A stretch of 64,000 nt of DNA, taken from NCBI GenBank assembly GCA_002682825.1, contig NOKP01000007.1, positions 310,001 to 374,000 on the forward strand. The letters are read 5' to 3'. Position 1 is the stretch's first letter; every line of letters starts with the position of its first letter. This DNA comes from Neonectria sp. B-13. Its lineage: Eukaryota; Ascomycota; Sordariomycetes; Hypocreales; Nectriaceae. Under the pieces are notes generated by a model, which worked only from the letters and a program-made list of their open reading frames with translations, ran no database searches and was not told where the DNA came from. A program made the translations under genes and the position numbers. Below, in pieces: positions 49,601 to 59,281 of the stretch.

Positions 49601-50427
49601 ACGGCCCCGCTCGCCAGCATGCTCTCCGGCAGCATCTTGGGGACAAGCTTCGTAACCAGCGAGCGGAGGTAGTCTTGCTGGACCATCTTGGTGTCGGGGA
49701 ACGACAGAGATACAGCAGGGTGAAGGCGGCCATCACGGAACTTGGAGGCGATGGCGAGGTCGAGCTCTTCTGACTCCGTGATGGAGCGGTTGAGCTTCTT
49801 CCCACGGACCGACCGCTCGGCCTCGCAGAAGTCACGGAAGTGGGCGGTCAGGATGGGAACCAAGCGGCTGGTGACAATCTCGGCGAGGTCCTTGTTCCGA
49901 AGCGAGTCGCGCAGGCTCATGAGGGCCTGGCGGATAGCCCGGTCGACCTCATTCGGGAACGTGGGGTTGCTGCTGATGTGCGAGTACCAGCCGCCCACGA
50001 AGTCGCGGAGTATCAGATCGAGGAGGTCGTCGACGGCGGAGGAGACGCGGGGCGAGTCGAGATCGATGGGGGTTCGGGTATAGGCCTGTCGCTGGCGCAG
50101 GGCCTGGACCTCGGAGCGCCATGCCTGAGGTCCGAGAAAGGCGGCGGCGTGCGGGCGTGGAGCGCGGTCGCTGGGTCGTCGCGAGGTTAGAACAAGGGAA
50201 GCCAGAAGGGCGGCGAGAGTGACGAGGGCGCCAGTGACGAAGGCGTAGCCAGCCCAACGTAGCACTGGGAGCCAGTTGACGGCGTAACCCCAGGCCACGA
50301 AGGCGGCAAATCCTGCTAGAGCCGCATCTCTTCGCTTGAGGGCCATCGCCGGGGCAGTGGTTGAAGCCGCATCGTCTGGCGAGGTGTCGTGTCGGGATGG
50401 CGGTGGTGCTATCAGCTGGCGTGCCAT
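46627..50427 (-). CDS. mdm1: MDM1/SNX13-type sorting nexin (PXA-RGS-PX-Nexin_C)
   Basis: Two exons, complement(46627..46684, 46745..50427), giving 1246 aa. The large open frame meets a TAA, but that TAA lies inside a perfect GTAAGT donor. Splicing a 60-nt intron restores the conserved Nexin_C ending (LNAHLVFTMVDEIVAVLF). Two N-terminal hydrophobic segments (~35-52 and 58-82) anchor it in the ER. A PXA domain covers about 120-312, an RGS-like domain about 440-576 (SYFMEYMDRQRLMPLVQFWLVVDGF), a PX domain about 890-1010 with the PI3P-type RRYSEF motif, and Nexin_C about 1100-1246. Yeast Mdm1 tethers ER to vacuole and helps lipid-droplet biogenesis. Domain order is diagnostic. Confidence 0.93.
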
Positions 50428-50846
50428 TATCGATTACGATTACGGTGGGTGCCAAGCTAAAGCACACCCCTGTCGATGAAACGTCCCGCCACGACATGGA
50501 TCAGGCCGACGTCTTCTGCCGGACCGGTACGTACTTCGTATAGACTGTAATTACTGTGCAGGTCCGAAGTATTCAGTTTGCATTGATGAATGGGTCAGCT
50601 ATTCATCTCGCAATCCTATTTCTTGTGAAGCTGATGTGTTGTTTTACGTATTGCTTAAATACCCCACCTGCTGTTGCAATCATGACTCGTGCGAGCTTCC
50701 CAAGCTTGGGCACGCGTTTCAGGGTTCGACATGGAGTCTGAGCCACGGTCTGCCTCATAATTGCATGTGATACTCAAATAAATCGTCATCTCATGTCCTG
50801 ATCCATGCAGGGGGCCGCATAAACATGACTTTTGCCTATCTCCCAG
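50428..50846. other. Intergenic: MDM1 promoter and TRM8 3' side
   Basis: About 420 bp between two minus-strand genes. It contains GTACGTACTTCGTA near 50529. I see no gene. Confidence 0.45.
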
Positions 50847-51768
<922 letters not shown>

Positions 51769-52040
51769 GGTTGGCGACTGTGAAAGTGTTTTCTTGCGTT
51801 AAGCACATGCTGGGACGCATGGCGGCTTTGTGGGCTGGCTTGGTGTTTTGAGCTCGCCCCAATGTGGAAGGCGGTGAGCCAGGTCCCCTTGTCAAAATAA
51901 CGGGTCACCCATGCGCCAGATATCAGGTACAGCTTGGACTCCTGGGACCCCGGATGCCGTGATTTCAGCGACGCTCAAAATCAGAACTGCTCATGCGATA
52001 TGAGCCTCTTTCTCCTAAACACATCGCCACTGTCTTCACG

Positions 52041-52378
52041 ATGCCTCAGTCGCCCCAGGACTCGTCATGGAATCTGCTCGGCCCCTTGATGGCCGAGTAC
52101 TCCTTCGTCGTCAACTGTATCTCCCTCGTTTGTGTAAGTCTCCCTCCCCGCTCCCTCAGTGTTAGCCGTCCCAGCTGACCACCGGATAGCTCGGTCTCGG
52201 CTTGATGTTCTTGGTTCCGCTCGGCATCCTCATCATCATGGACCTCTTCCTCTGGGTCTGGCGCATGTTCAGATCCCCGACCCCGTCTCTCGACCCAAAG
52301 CTTCCCATTCTCGTTGCGACCGACCCGAAGCCATCCGCCATGGCCACGGGGCTGGACACATCCACTCTCCGCTTATAG
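52041..52378 (+). CDS. Small putative two-helix membrane protein
   Basis: Two exons, 52041..52133 and 52190..52378, giving 93 aa. The intron (GTAAGT...TAG) is in phase 0. I do not recognise a family. Residues ~18-58 hold one or two hydrophobic helices (FVVNCISLVCLGLGLMFLVPLGILIIMDLFLWVW), followed by a short basic RMFRSP and a Pro/Thr-rich tail. The intron with clean phase, the abrupt hydrophobic-to-polar change and the strong start context (CACGATG) argue that it is a real gene. It is divergent from trm8 and its 3' end faces hom6, about 100 bp from the hom6 stop. Topology and location are unknown. Confidence 0.65.
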
Positions 52379-52475
52379 CATCATCACGACGCGACGCGAA
52401 CAATATAACAGCGCCAGGGACATTGCACACATTCCATGGCAATTTTTTCTTATTGCTATACGAAAATTCGACTTT

Positions 52476-53636
52476 TTAAACAACCTGTCCAAGAACCTTG
52501 ATCAAGTCTCCAGTCACGCCCATGGCAGTCACATCACCACCAGCGCCAGCACCCTGGATGATCAGAGGGTTGCTTCCATACCTCTCGGTGTAGAAGCTGA
52601 TGATGTTATCACTGCCCTTGAGTGCGGCAATGGGGTGCGAGCGATCGAACTGCTCGAGGCCAACCTTGACCTGCTTGCTGGCAGTGTCAATGCTTCCAAC
52701 GAATCGAACAACCTTGCCAGCCTTCTCGGCCACAGCCTTGGTCTCCTCCATCTGCTGGTCAAAGGCGGGCAGCTTCTCGAGGAACTCGTCGCCGCTGGTG
52801 CAGGACTCAAGCTCCGTAGGGATCAAGCTCTGAACGGGGAACGCGGTAGGCGACTCAACGGGCAGGCCAGCCAGACGGGCCAGAATGGTCAACTTTCGGG
52901 CGACATCGAGGCCGTTGAGGTCGTCGCGAGGATCAGGCTCGGTGTAGCCAAGTGACTTGGCATTTTTGACCTCGTCAGACCACTTGCCGCCCTGGCCCTC
53001 GGTGGGCGCAAATGAGTTGAAGAGGAAGGACATGGTGCCACTGAAGACACCCTCAATCTTGGTGACCCTGTCGCCAGTCTCAACCAGGTCCTTCAAGGTG
53101 GAGATGACGGGAAGCCCGGCACCCACGGATGACTCGTGATAGACGCAAGCACCCGAGGATTCGGCAGCGGAGAAGATGTCCTGCCACAGCTTATATGAGC
53201 CCGAGAAGCCCTTCTTGTTAGGGGTGACAATGCTGATGCCTCGGCTCAGGGCAAGAGGGTACAGTTCGGCGACGTCCTGGGAGCTCGTATTGTCCACCAG
53301 AACGACCTTGGCGGGAGCCGCGGCGAGGAAGTCGACGACCTTGGTAAGGGCAAGGGGAGCCTTGGACGAGGCAGCGAGGGTGTCTGTGACTTTGTCCAGG
53401 CTAATAGCTGAGTAGTCGTCATTGTACAGGGCCTTGCGGCTGGTGGCAATGTAGGCGAGGGTCAGCTTGGGAGAGGGCTTTCGAGCAGCAAGGGTCTGGA
53501 GCTGGTCAATGAAGGCCTTGCCGACACCTCCGGCACCTAGAATTCAATCAGCGGTTAGCACTTTTATGGGTAATATACACTAGGTAGAGAGCTCAGTACC
53601 AATTATGGCGATGAAAACTTGCTTAGGAGCGGACAT
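52476..53636 (-). CDS. hom6: Homoserine dehydrogenase
   Basis: Two exons, complement(52476..53536, 53600..53636), giving 365 aa. It reduces aspartate semialdehyde to homoserine, the branch point to threonine, isoleucine and methionine. The intron interrupts the Rossmann glycine loop, which reads IIGAGGVGKAFIDQL after splicing. NTSSQDVAELYPLALSRGISIVTPNKKGF and the class signature KIEGVFSGTMSFLFNSF follow. The catalytic and ACT-less C-terminal half ends in GADVTAMGV-like residues (GAGAGGDVTAMGVTGDLIKV). Length matches the fungal monofunctional enzyme, without a fused aspartokinase. It shares a 486-bp divergent promoter with the CCDC174 homologue. Very secure. Confidence 0.97.
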
Positions 53637-54122
53637 GACTGCTGTTGTACTGCGAATTTGTCCAAGAGCTTTTGATGCTTGATGAGCAAACTTGAGTTCC
53701 GGTCGCGGATGGCGGGGCAATGAGGCGGGACATCAATCACGCCAGTGAACCCCGCGGTGACCTACCCTGTAGAGGGGCCTCGAAGAACCAATAACCCACG
53801 GGAAAGGGTAGAAAACCCACTCCAGCAGGCAATGGCTGTCATGGGAAAGTAAGCGCGTAGTTCGTGGGAGCCTCGAAATCGATGATAATGATCAATTCTC
53901 GGGCCTCATCTACCGTAGCATTTTGTAGGTAGCCTCATGTGTTGGGTTGAGTTTTGGACTCAAGAGGTCGTCTGACTGCCTCAGGCTGATCCGCGGCCAG
54001 CCTACTCAAACAACACTTGCAACTCATGAACTTAACCCGTCAACAATACATAATCTGGCATATGAACCACAAATTGTGACCCACGACGGGACCCCGAACG
54101 ACAACACAAAGCAACAAACAAC
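53637..54122. other. Divergent promoter hom6 / CCDC174
   Basis: 486 bp. I looked for a CPC1/Gcn4 site (TGACTCA) and found only the imperfect GGACTCA near 53957. No gene is seen. Confidence 0.5.
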
Positions 54123-55094
54123 ATGCCGCAGGATCCGAACCTCTACGGCCAGCGGGCGCCGAAAAAACAGAAACGAGATGCTACATCGTCCGGCTCATCC
54201 CTGGATTTTACGGCTCAACTGACATCACTCATGTCAAACGCCTCGTCAGGCGCAACGTCATCAGGTCGAGCACGCCCGGAAAAGGAACGCAAAGAAGATT
54301 TCTTCAAGGGTAGCAAACAAAAACGAAGCAAGGAGCCCAGCGATGGACACAAGAAGCTCCAGATCAAGGAGGTGGCCGGGACCGAGGAGGAGACGCAAGA
54401 GCTGGCACGGGCAAAACGCAAAATGGAGGACAAGGCCCGACTTTACGCGGCCATGAAGAGAGGAGATTACGTGCCCAAGGAGAACGAGGCTGCGCCATTG
54501 ATAGACTTTGATCGGAAATGGGCCGAGGGAGTTGAGGGGAATGAGAACGATTCCACCAGCAGCGACGAGGACGAGGACGATGGCACCGAAATGGTCGAGT
54601 ACGAAGACGAATTCGGGCGTGTACGACAAGTCACAAAAGCAGAAAAAGAGAGCTTGGAACGCAGAGCTCGGCGAGGCTTGCTGGGAGCCGAGGAGCTTGA
54701 GCGCATGTCCGCACGCCCCAGTGCACCAAACAACCTAATCTTTGGAGATGCAGTGCAGGCGATGGCCTTCAATCCCGAGGACCCAGAGAAGATGGAGGAG
54801 CTGGCGCGGAAGCGAGATCGTAGCGCAACACCACCGCCAGCGCAGCACTACGACGCGAACCATGAGATTCGCACCAAAGGCACGGGATTCTACCAGTTCA
54901 GCAAGGACGAGGAAACACGGACGGCGGAAATGGCATCCCTGGAGGAGGAACGGCTGCGGACGGAGGAGCAACGCCGGACTCGAGAGGACCTGAAAGAGGC
55001 GCGGCGGCAGGAGATTGAGCGGCGCAGACAGGACATGGCGGCGCGGCGGGCGAAGCGGCAGGCGGACTCGTTCCTGGACGGCCTAGGGGGCTGA
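54123..55094 (+). CDS. CCDC174 homologue (coiled-coil nuclear protein)
   Basis: Intronless, 323 aa, rich in Glu, Lys and Arg. N-terminal basic stretches (KKQKR, SKQKRSK) may be nuclear localisation signals. The central block has ARLYAAMKRGDY, APLIDFDRKW, an acidic run and MVEYEDEFGRVRQV, then a GFYQFSKDEETRTAEMASLEEER segment and a long C-terminal charged coiled coil (about 270-318). This order matches human CCDC174 (DUF4078), a nuclear protein linked to the exon-junction complex and RNA processing. The molecular role in fungi is not known to me. The assignment rests on the short EYEDEFGR and GFYQFS motifs, so it is good but not certain. Confidence 0.8.
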   Translation: MPQDPNLYGQRAPKKQKRDATSSGSSLDFTAQLTSLMSNASSGATSSGRARPEKERKEDFFKGSKQKRSKEPSDGHKKLQIKEVAGTEEETQELARAKRKMEDKARLYAAMKRGDYVPKENEAAPLIDFDRKWAEGVEGNENDSTSSDEDEDDGTEMVEYEDEFGRVRQVTKAEKESLERRARRGLLGAEELERMSARPSAPNNLIFGDAVQAMAFNPEDPEKMEELARKRDRSATPPPAQHYDANHEIRTKGTGFYQFSKDEETRTAEMASLEEERLRTEEQRRTREDLKEARRQEIERRRQDMAARRAKRQADSFLDGLGG

Positions 55095-56862
55095 CGACGA
55101 CTTGTCTAATTAGTTGGACGAGGACACACACGACACGAGCGGACGACACGAGCGGACGGGCATGGGATGGGACGGCATCGGCGACGACGACGGCGACGAA
55201 CGGGATCCAATGGTCGGGCAGGGGGATGGATGGTGGGAAAAAGTAAGACGAGGTAATTATCTGCGCGAGGTGGTCCCGAGGATCCGACGGAGCCTTCCTA
55301 CGACTCAGGGCGGCCGGTTAAGGTCGATGGGTTGCATGGACGAAGGTCGTTGAGGAGAGTGTACTTTGCCCATGACTATGTTGTCCGTACCACTGTTCCT
55401 AATTAATATGGTGTTGGACAAATATTCCTTCCTGGACGGAGTACTAGGGACGGAATTAACAAGCGAGAAAGGTCCCCGTTTCGCAAGCCACGAATAGCGT
55501 TGGTTCAGTTGAGGAGACTGGCTGTCTCGTTTCCACACCTCCATCTTGCTTTGCATTGGGGGAACTCGTCTTTTTCTTAGCTTCTACCGTGCGGAAGGCT
55601 ATGGCATTTTTGTGCTTTGTTGAGCATGCTGTGGTTCAGACAAAAGAGTTGCCGAAACCTGGGCAGTTTGTACTTGGATGCGACAATTACATCTCCCAGT
55701 AGATGAATGGACAAGCACACGACACCGCGCAGCGTTTGACTGGATGCTGACCAGCCTTTTTGCCGCCAATGCCTCTGTTGGCTGCCTCAATAAATTGTAG
55801 CGAAGGGCTTGTTGGCCTGCTTGCGATGCTGACATGGACATGGGGGAATTCATTCGTTACTGGAGGGGTTTCCAAACACAGTGTGGACTTCGAGGCAAAT
55901 GGCCACTGTGTCTGAGATAAGGAGCCATCCAGGAGAACAACTCCGAGGACTGGCTGTCTGTCCGGAATGGCGGGATGGACAACGTCCGTCTCGTCCATCC
56001 ATGAAACCAAGCAACGACCGGGGAGGAGGCGCAAGGGCGCAAGGGCGCAATGGCGCAGGGACAGGCAGGCAGACAGGAAGGCAGAACGAAGCCAGCGATT
56101 CTGTGATGAGCGACGAGCGATGATTGATCCAACATCCATGGGTGCATGCAACTACTGCAGGGCATTCGTCTTTGCTTCCATCATCGCCTTCGTCAGCTGA
56201 AGTAAATGCTGAGCAACGACTGGCTGTCCTTGGTGTTAGGGGTGAGATGGAGGGGATAATACGCAGCAGAGAGCAATTGGTAATCATGGCATTGGACCGT
56301 TTGCCTCGCCGTAACCCTTTGGCTTCTGAGAAATCCATTGCGGTCGGGTCCGCATCAACTGGATTGGATTGAGGCTGGGGCGCAGGCGGGCTAGGTAGGT
56401 AGGGTGGCTTTCTAGTGAGAGGGCTTGCTTTCTAGGGCGAAGAAGAGAAGGGGCTGCTGGGGTACGGAGTACAGGACAAGAGAGGGATTGGGGGAACTAG
56501 AGGCTAGAGGCTAGAGGCGAGCCACAGGGCCTTTTGGCAGGGCCGCTGAGGCTAAAAAGACAAGACAGCGAGCATGAGTTGACCTGATTGAACGAAGGAA
56601 GGCAAGTCTTGGTGGAAAAGTACGTACCCTGGCCGCCCGGAAAACTAGCGGCGCACAGGACGCAGAGGACGCAAAGCAGGGCGCCGTCTCAGACGCTGGC
56701 GCGCTGGTTGCACCCGGCACGACCGGCCAGGCCATAACGGGTTGGCGCAGTGCCGTGTGACTCATCGGCGGATCCATGTCTGTCAGGAAGGGCGTGGCGG
56801 CACGACTTTGTACCTGGATACCTACAGCTGCAAGATCGCGACTAACACAGCGCCGCACATAA
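55095..56862. other. Intergenic region upstream of cpc1
   Basis: About 1.8 kb with no recognised gene. It contains a GTACGGAGTAC word at 56462-56472 and a TGACTCAT word at 56758-56765. The in-frame stop that ends the upstream CPC1 reading frame is at 56860-56862. Confidence 0.5.
56758..56765 (+). promoter_or_regulatory. Gcn4/CPC1-type site TGACTCAT upstream of cpc1
   Basis: TGACTCAT carries the full TGACTCA core bound by Gcn4/CpcA. It lies about 420 bp before uORF1 and 1,050 bp before the main ATG, so it could mediate autoregulation. This is inferred from the motif alone. Confidence 0.45.
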
Positions 56863-57178
56863 TGGAGAGGTCAGCCGTTAGTGCACTCCAGCATCCCCGC
56901 ATCCATGCCCTGTACTGGGTACACATCTCTCTCTTTTGCAAGGAGAGCCCGCGCAAAGCCCACCACCCACATCAGCGCAAGCCCGCACACACAGCCCTCA
57001 GCCCTCGTGCTTGCCCGCCGGCCAACTTTGCTGCCTGAGAAATACAAATTGTCCCCGTTTTCCAGTCCACAACTTATCTTTTTTCTCTTTCTCACCCAAC
57101 TTTCCCATTCCCCAGCTTCCAAAATACTATCCACACATATTACCCAGAAGTTGTCTCACGCCTCAGGCGATCACTACC

Positions 57179-57187
57179 ATGTTTTAA
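57179..57187 (+). promoter_or_regulatory. cpc1 uORF1 (ATG-TTT-TAA)
   Basis: A minimal upstream reading frame of two codons, 212 bp before uORF2. In GCN4-type control a permissive first uORF lets ribosomes resume scanning. The context CTACCATG is good. Confidence 0.65.
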
Positions 57188-57398
57188 TCAACTCTCTCCC
57201 CAGAGTTTCCCCCCCCTCCGTCACCATTTCGTCCCCGGACATTCACGATTTACTCTCCACTCAATCCCCCCTTTCAGCTCACCTTCCGGTCGACCTGAAC
57301 TTCAGCCCTGCTTTGCATAGCTTCAGCTCCAGTCCCCTCACAACCGCCAACATTTCAGGCCAAGACTTCCAAGTCTTCACCACGGATCCCCAGTCAAC

Positions 57399-57521
57399 AT
57401 GGCTTCCCTCCACGAATCCCAACCTGCCGGCATCACCCGCGCGTCAACATCTCCAGAGTCCCGAATCCCAACAGCAGGACTTTGTCTTGTTCGACCAGCC
57501 TCAGCCTCGTCAGCACCCTAA
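57399..57521 (+). promoter_or_regulatory. cpc1 uORF2 (40 codons)
   Basis: It starts ATGGCTTCC in good context (TCAACATGG) and encodes MASLHESQPAGITRAST and so on to a TAA at 57519. It overlaps the CPC1-frame extension in another frame. Size and position match the inhibitory uORF2 of Neurospora cpc-1. It would block main-frame initiation when amino acids are plentiful. Confidence 0.7.
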
Positions 57522-57807
57522 TCGGTCTACCACTTCGCTGCCATCACAGCGCCGTCACTCGTCTCATCAGCACTATCGTCGCCAACAGCCAGCTTCCCCC
57601 GCTGTTCAGAACCAACGAGTAGCCCAATTACTGCACGCCTTTGGTCACCCATCGTCGTCTACTGCAAACGTCAACCGCCTCCAGAACCAGTTTTACGCTT
57701 CCTCGGCTCCCTCGTCGTCCGTCACATTGAACCAGCAGTCTCGTCCTGCTAGACCTCCCGTACCCCTCTTTAGCCAGAGCACCGGAAGCGTCCCACATAC
57801 CGCCAAG

Positions 57808-58560
57808 ATGATGAACGCCGCAGGTTTGTCTAACTCTCTCTCTCCTCCTGAAACCAATAGCTCACCATCACCCTCAGACGTCGAACTCGAAGAGTTCACT
57901 GCCTTCGAAGGCGGGGCCAACACGGCTTTCTCCTCTCCGGCTGTCCCCACTGTCTTTGATTTCAATGGCAGTGCTTCCAGTTCTACTTCCAACCTGGGTA
58001 CTATCTCGCCCCAGGACTTGCTCATCCAAGACCCTTTCATGTCTGCTCCCAACTCGTCAGCCCTCACGGCCTTGACCTCTCCATCTATCTACAATGAGTC
58101 TCCAGACTTCACTGATGGATACGATGTGTCACCGAACTTCGGGAGCGCCGAGTTCGAGGGCGCTGGAGACCCTTGGTTCCCTCTGTTCCCTCAGGACACT
58201 ACCACTGTCCCTGAACAGCCCAGTTTGGACAACTCCCCTGCCCAGCAATCAGATGATCTGGAGTCGGTGGGTCGTTCCTCATCTGGCGGTCGCCGAAAGT
58301 CAGGCAACTCGCCACCATCAACTCGCCACTCATCTGTTTCTGGTGTCAACGCTCGCAAGCGGGACAAGCCGCTGCCTCCTATCATTGTGGAGGACCCCAG
58401 CGATACCATTGCCATGAAGCGTGCCCGAAACACATTGGCGGCGCGAAAGTCGCGTGAGCGAAAGGCTCAGCGATTTGATGAGTTGGAGGATAGGATTGCC
58501 AAGTTGGAAGCTGAGCGTGATCACTGGAAGAAGATCGCTCTTGCTCACTCTGGAGCATAA
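57808..58560 (+). CDS. cpc1: CPC1/CpcA (GCN4-type bZIP activator of amino-acid synthesis)
   Basis: 250 aa from the first main-frame ATG after uORF2; a second ATG follows directly. Residues ~10-40 (SPPETNSSPSPSDVELEEFTAFEGGANTAFSSP) and the DPWFPLFPQD block are acidic and aromatic, as in Gcn4 activation domains. The C-terminal bZIP (about 200-250) has KRARNTLAARKSRERKAQRFDELEDRIAKLEAERDHWKKIALAH, the Gcn4/CPC1 signature with N-x7-R. The protein binds TGACTCA elements and induces amino-acid biosynthesis genes on starvation. The length fits CpcA homologues (~245-270 aa). Control is expected at translation through the two uORFs, and longer isoforms from non-AUG starts are likely (see the 5' region). 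Secure. Confidence 0.93.
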   Translation: MMNAAGLSNSLSPPETNSSPSPSDVELEEFTAFEGGANTAFSSPAVPTVFDFNGSASSSTSNLGTISPQDLLIQDPFMSAPNSSALTALTSPSIYNESPDFTDGYDVSPNFGSAEFEGAGDPWFPLFPQDTTTVPEQPSLDNSPAQQSDDLESVGRSSSGGRRKSGNSPPSTRHSSVSGVNARKRDKPLPPIIVEDPSDTIAMKRARNTLAARKSRERKAQRFDELEDRIAKLEAERDHWKKIALAHSGA

Positions 58561-59281
58561 AAACAAAAAAGTGGAATTTCTCTTTCGCCTAGTTAATTGT
58601 GGGATCCGTGTGTTTGTTTCCCGGCTCTAATAGATATACTTCTGCCGAAGTACACTGTCTGTCTGTACTTCATATCAATCAAACTTGTCTTCGTCCTATA
58701 TCTGAATATTTGCCGCCTGAATGTCTATGCTTGGTCATCGCCAGATGTATGTTTCTTTTCCATCTAATAAATGTCCCCTAAGAATGAAGCGAAGTTCAGT
58801 ACCAACGCATTCAAACAACCCTGTTTTGTAACTCAAGTTGTATGCTGGTTAGATAAAAATAGAGAATTGCCGTTGCTCTGAGAATACATGACGTCTTCTA
58901 TATTACTCACCCTCATAGGTTGTATGCCTACCGTGATATCAATAGCCTTGCTAACAGCGGCGAATCGATGACTTATTTGCTGGCTTATACTGAAGCTCAA
59001 CTTCATACGTCCCAGGTCACTTGTAGTGGTTGTTTGAAAGTGGAGCTATAAAGACACTAAATCCTTGTCTATGTAGTAGAAAGGGACGGGCAGTGACGTA
59101 AAAATTATGTTCTTCTTCATCTGCTTTCTTTCATAATGAGGGTTTCATCGATGACAATCACGACAGACAACACCATACACCAGCAAAAACTCAACGAATG
59201 TGCCTCCTGCAAGAAGAAAAGCTTACCGTAACCCACTTGCATATTTAGAACGCATGCTCCTCAACCCTAAACGTACCCCAG
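58561..59281. other. Convergent intergenic region cpc1 / OPT
   Basis: About 720 bp of relatively AT-rich 3' flank between convergent genes. No gene is recognised. Confidence 0.5.

Larger units (their letters stand above)
56863..57807 (+). promoter_or_regulatory. cpc1 5' region, open in the CPC1 frame
   Basis: No stop occurs in the CPC1 frame from 56863 to the main ATG, 315 codons. The distal half (from about 57200) reads like protein, Ser/Pro/Gln-rich with phrases such as QDFQVFTTDPQSTWLP and QQDFVLFDQPQPRQ. It contains near-cognate codons such as ATA 57124, ATT 57139, TTG 57151 and CTG 57295. Conserved N-terminal CPC1 extensions started at non-AUG codons are known in Neurospora and other Pezizomycotina. 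The only in-frame ATG upstream of the main one, at 56905, is probably 5' of the transcript. Confidence 0.6.

Noticed and set aside
53637..54122. A CPC1-binding site in the hom6 promoter
   Set aside because: Only GGACTCA is present, one base off the TGACTCA core, so I do not claim a site.
56881..57807. Annotating CPC1 as a 559-aa protein from the first codon of the open frame
   Set aside because: That codon is GTG, and the next ATG (56905) is probably upstream of the transcript. Two AUG uORFs and family length support 57808 as the main AUG.
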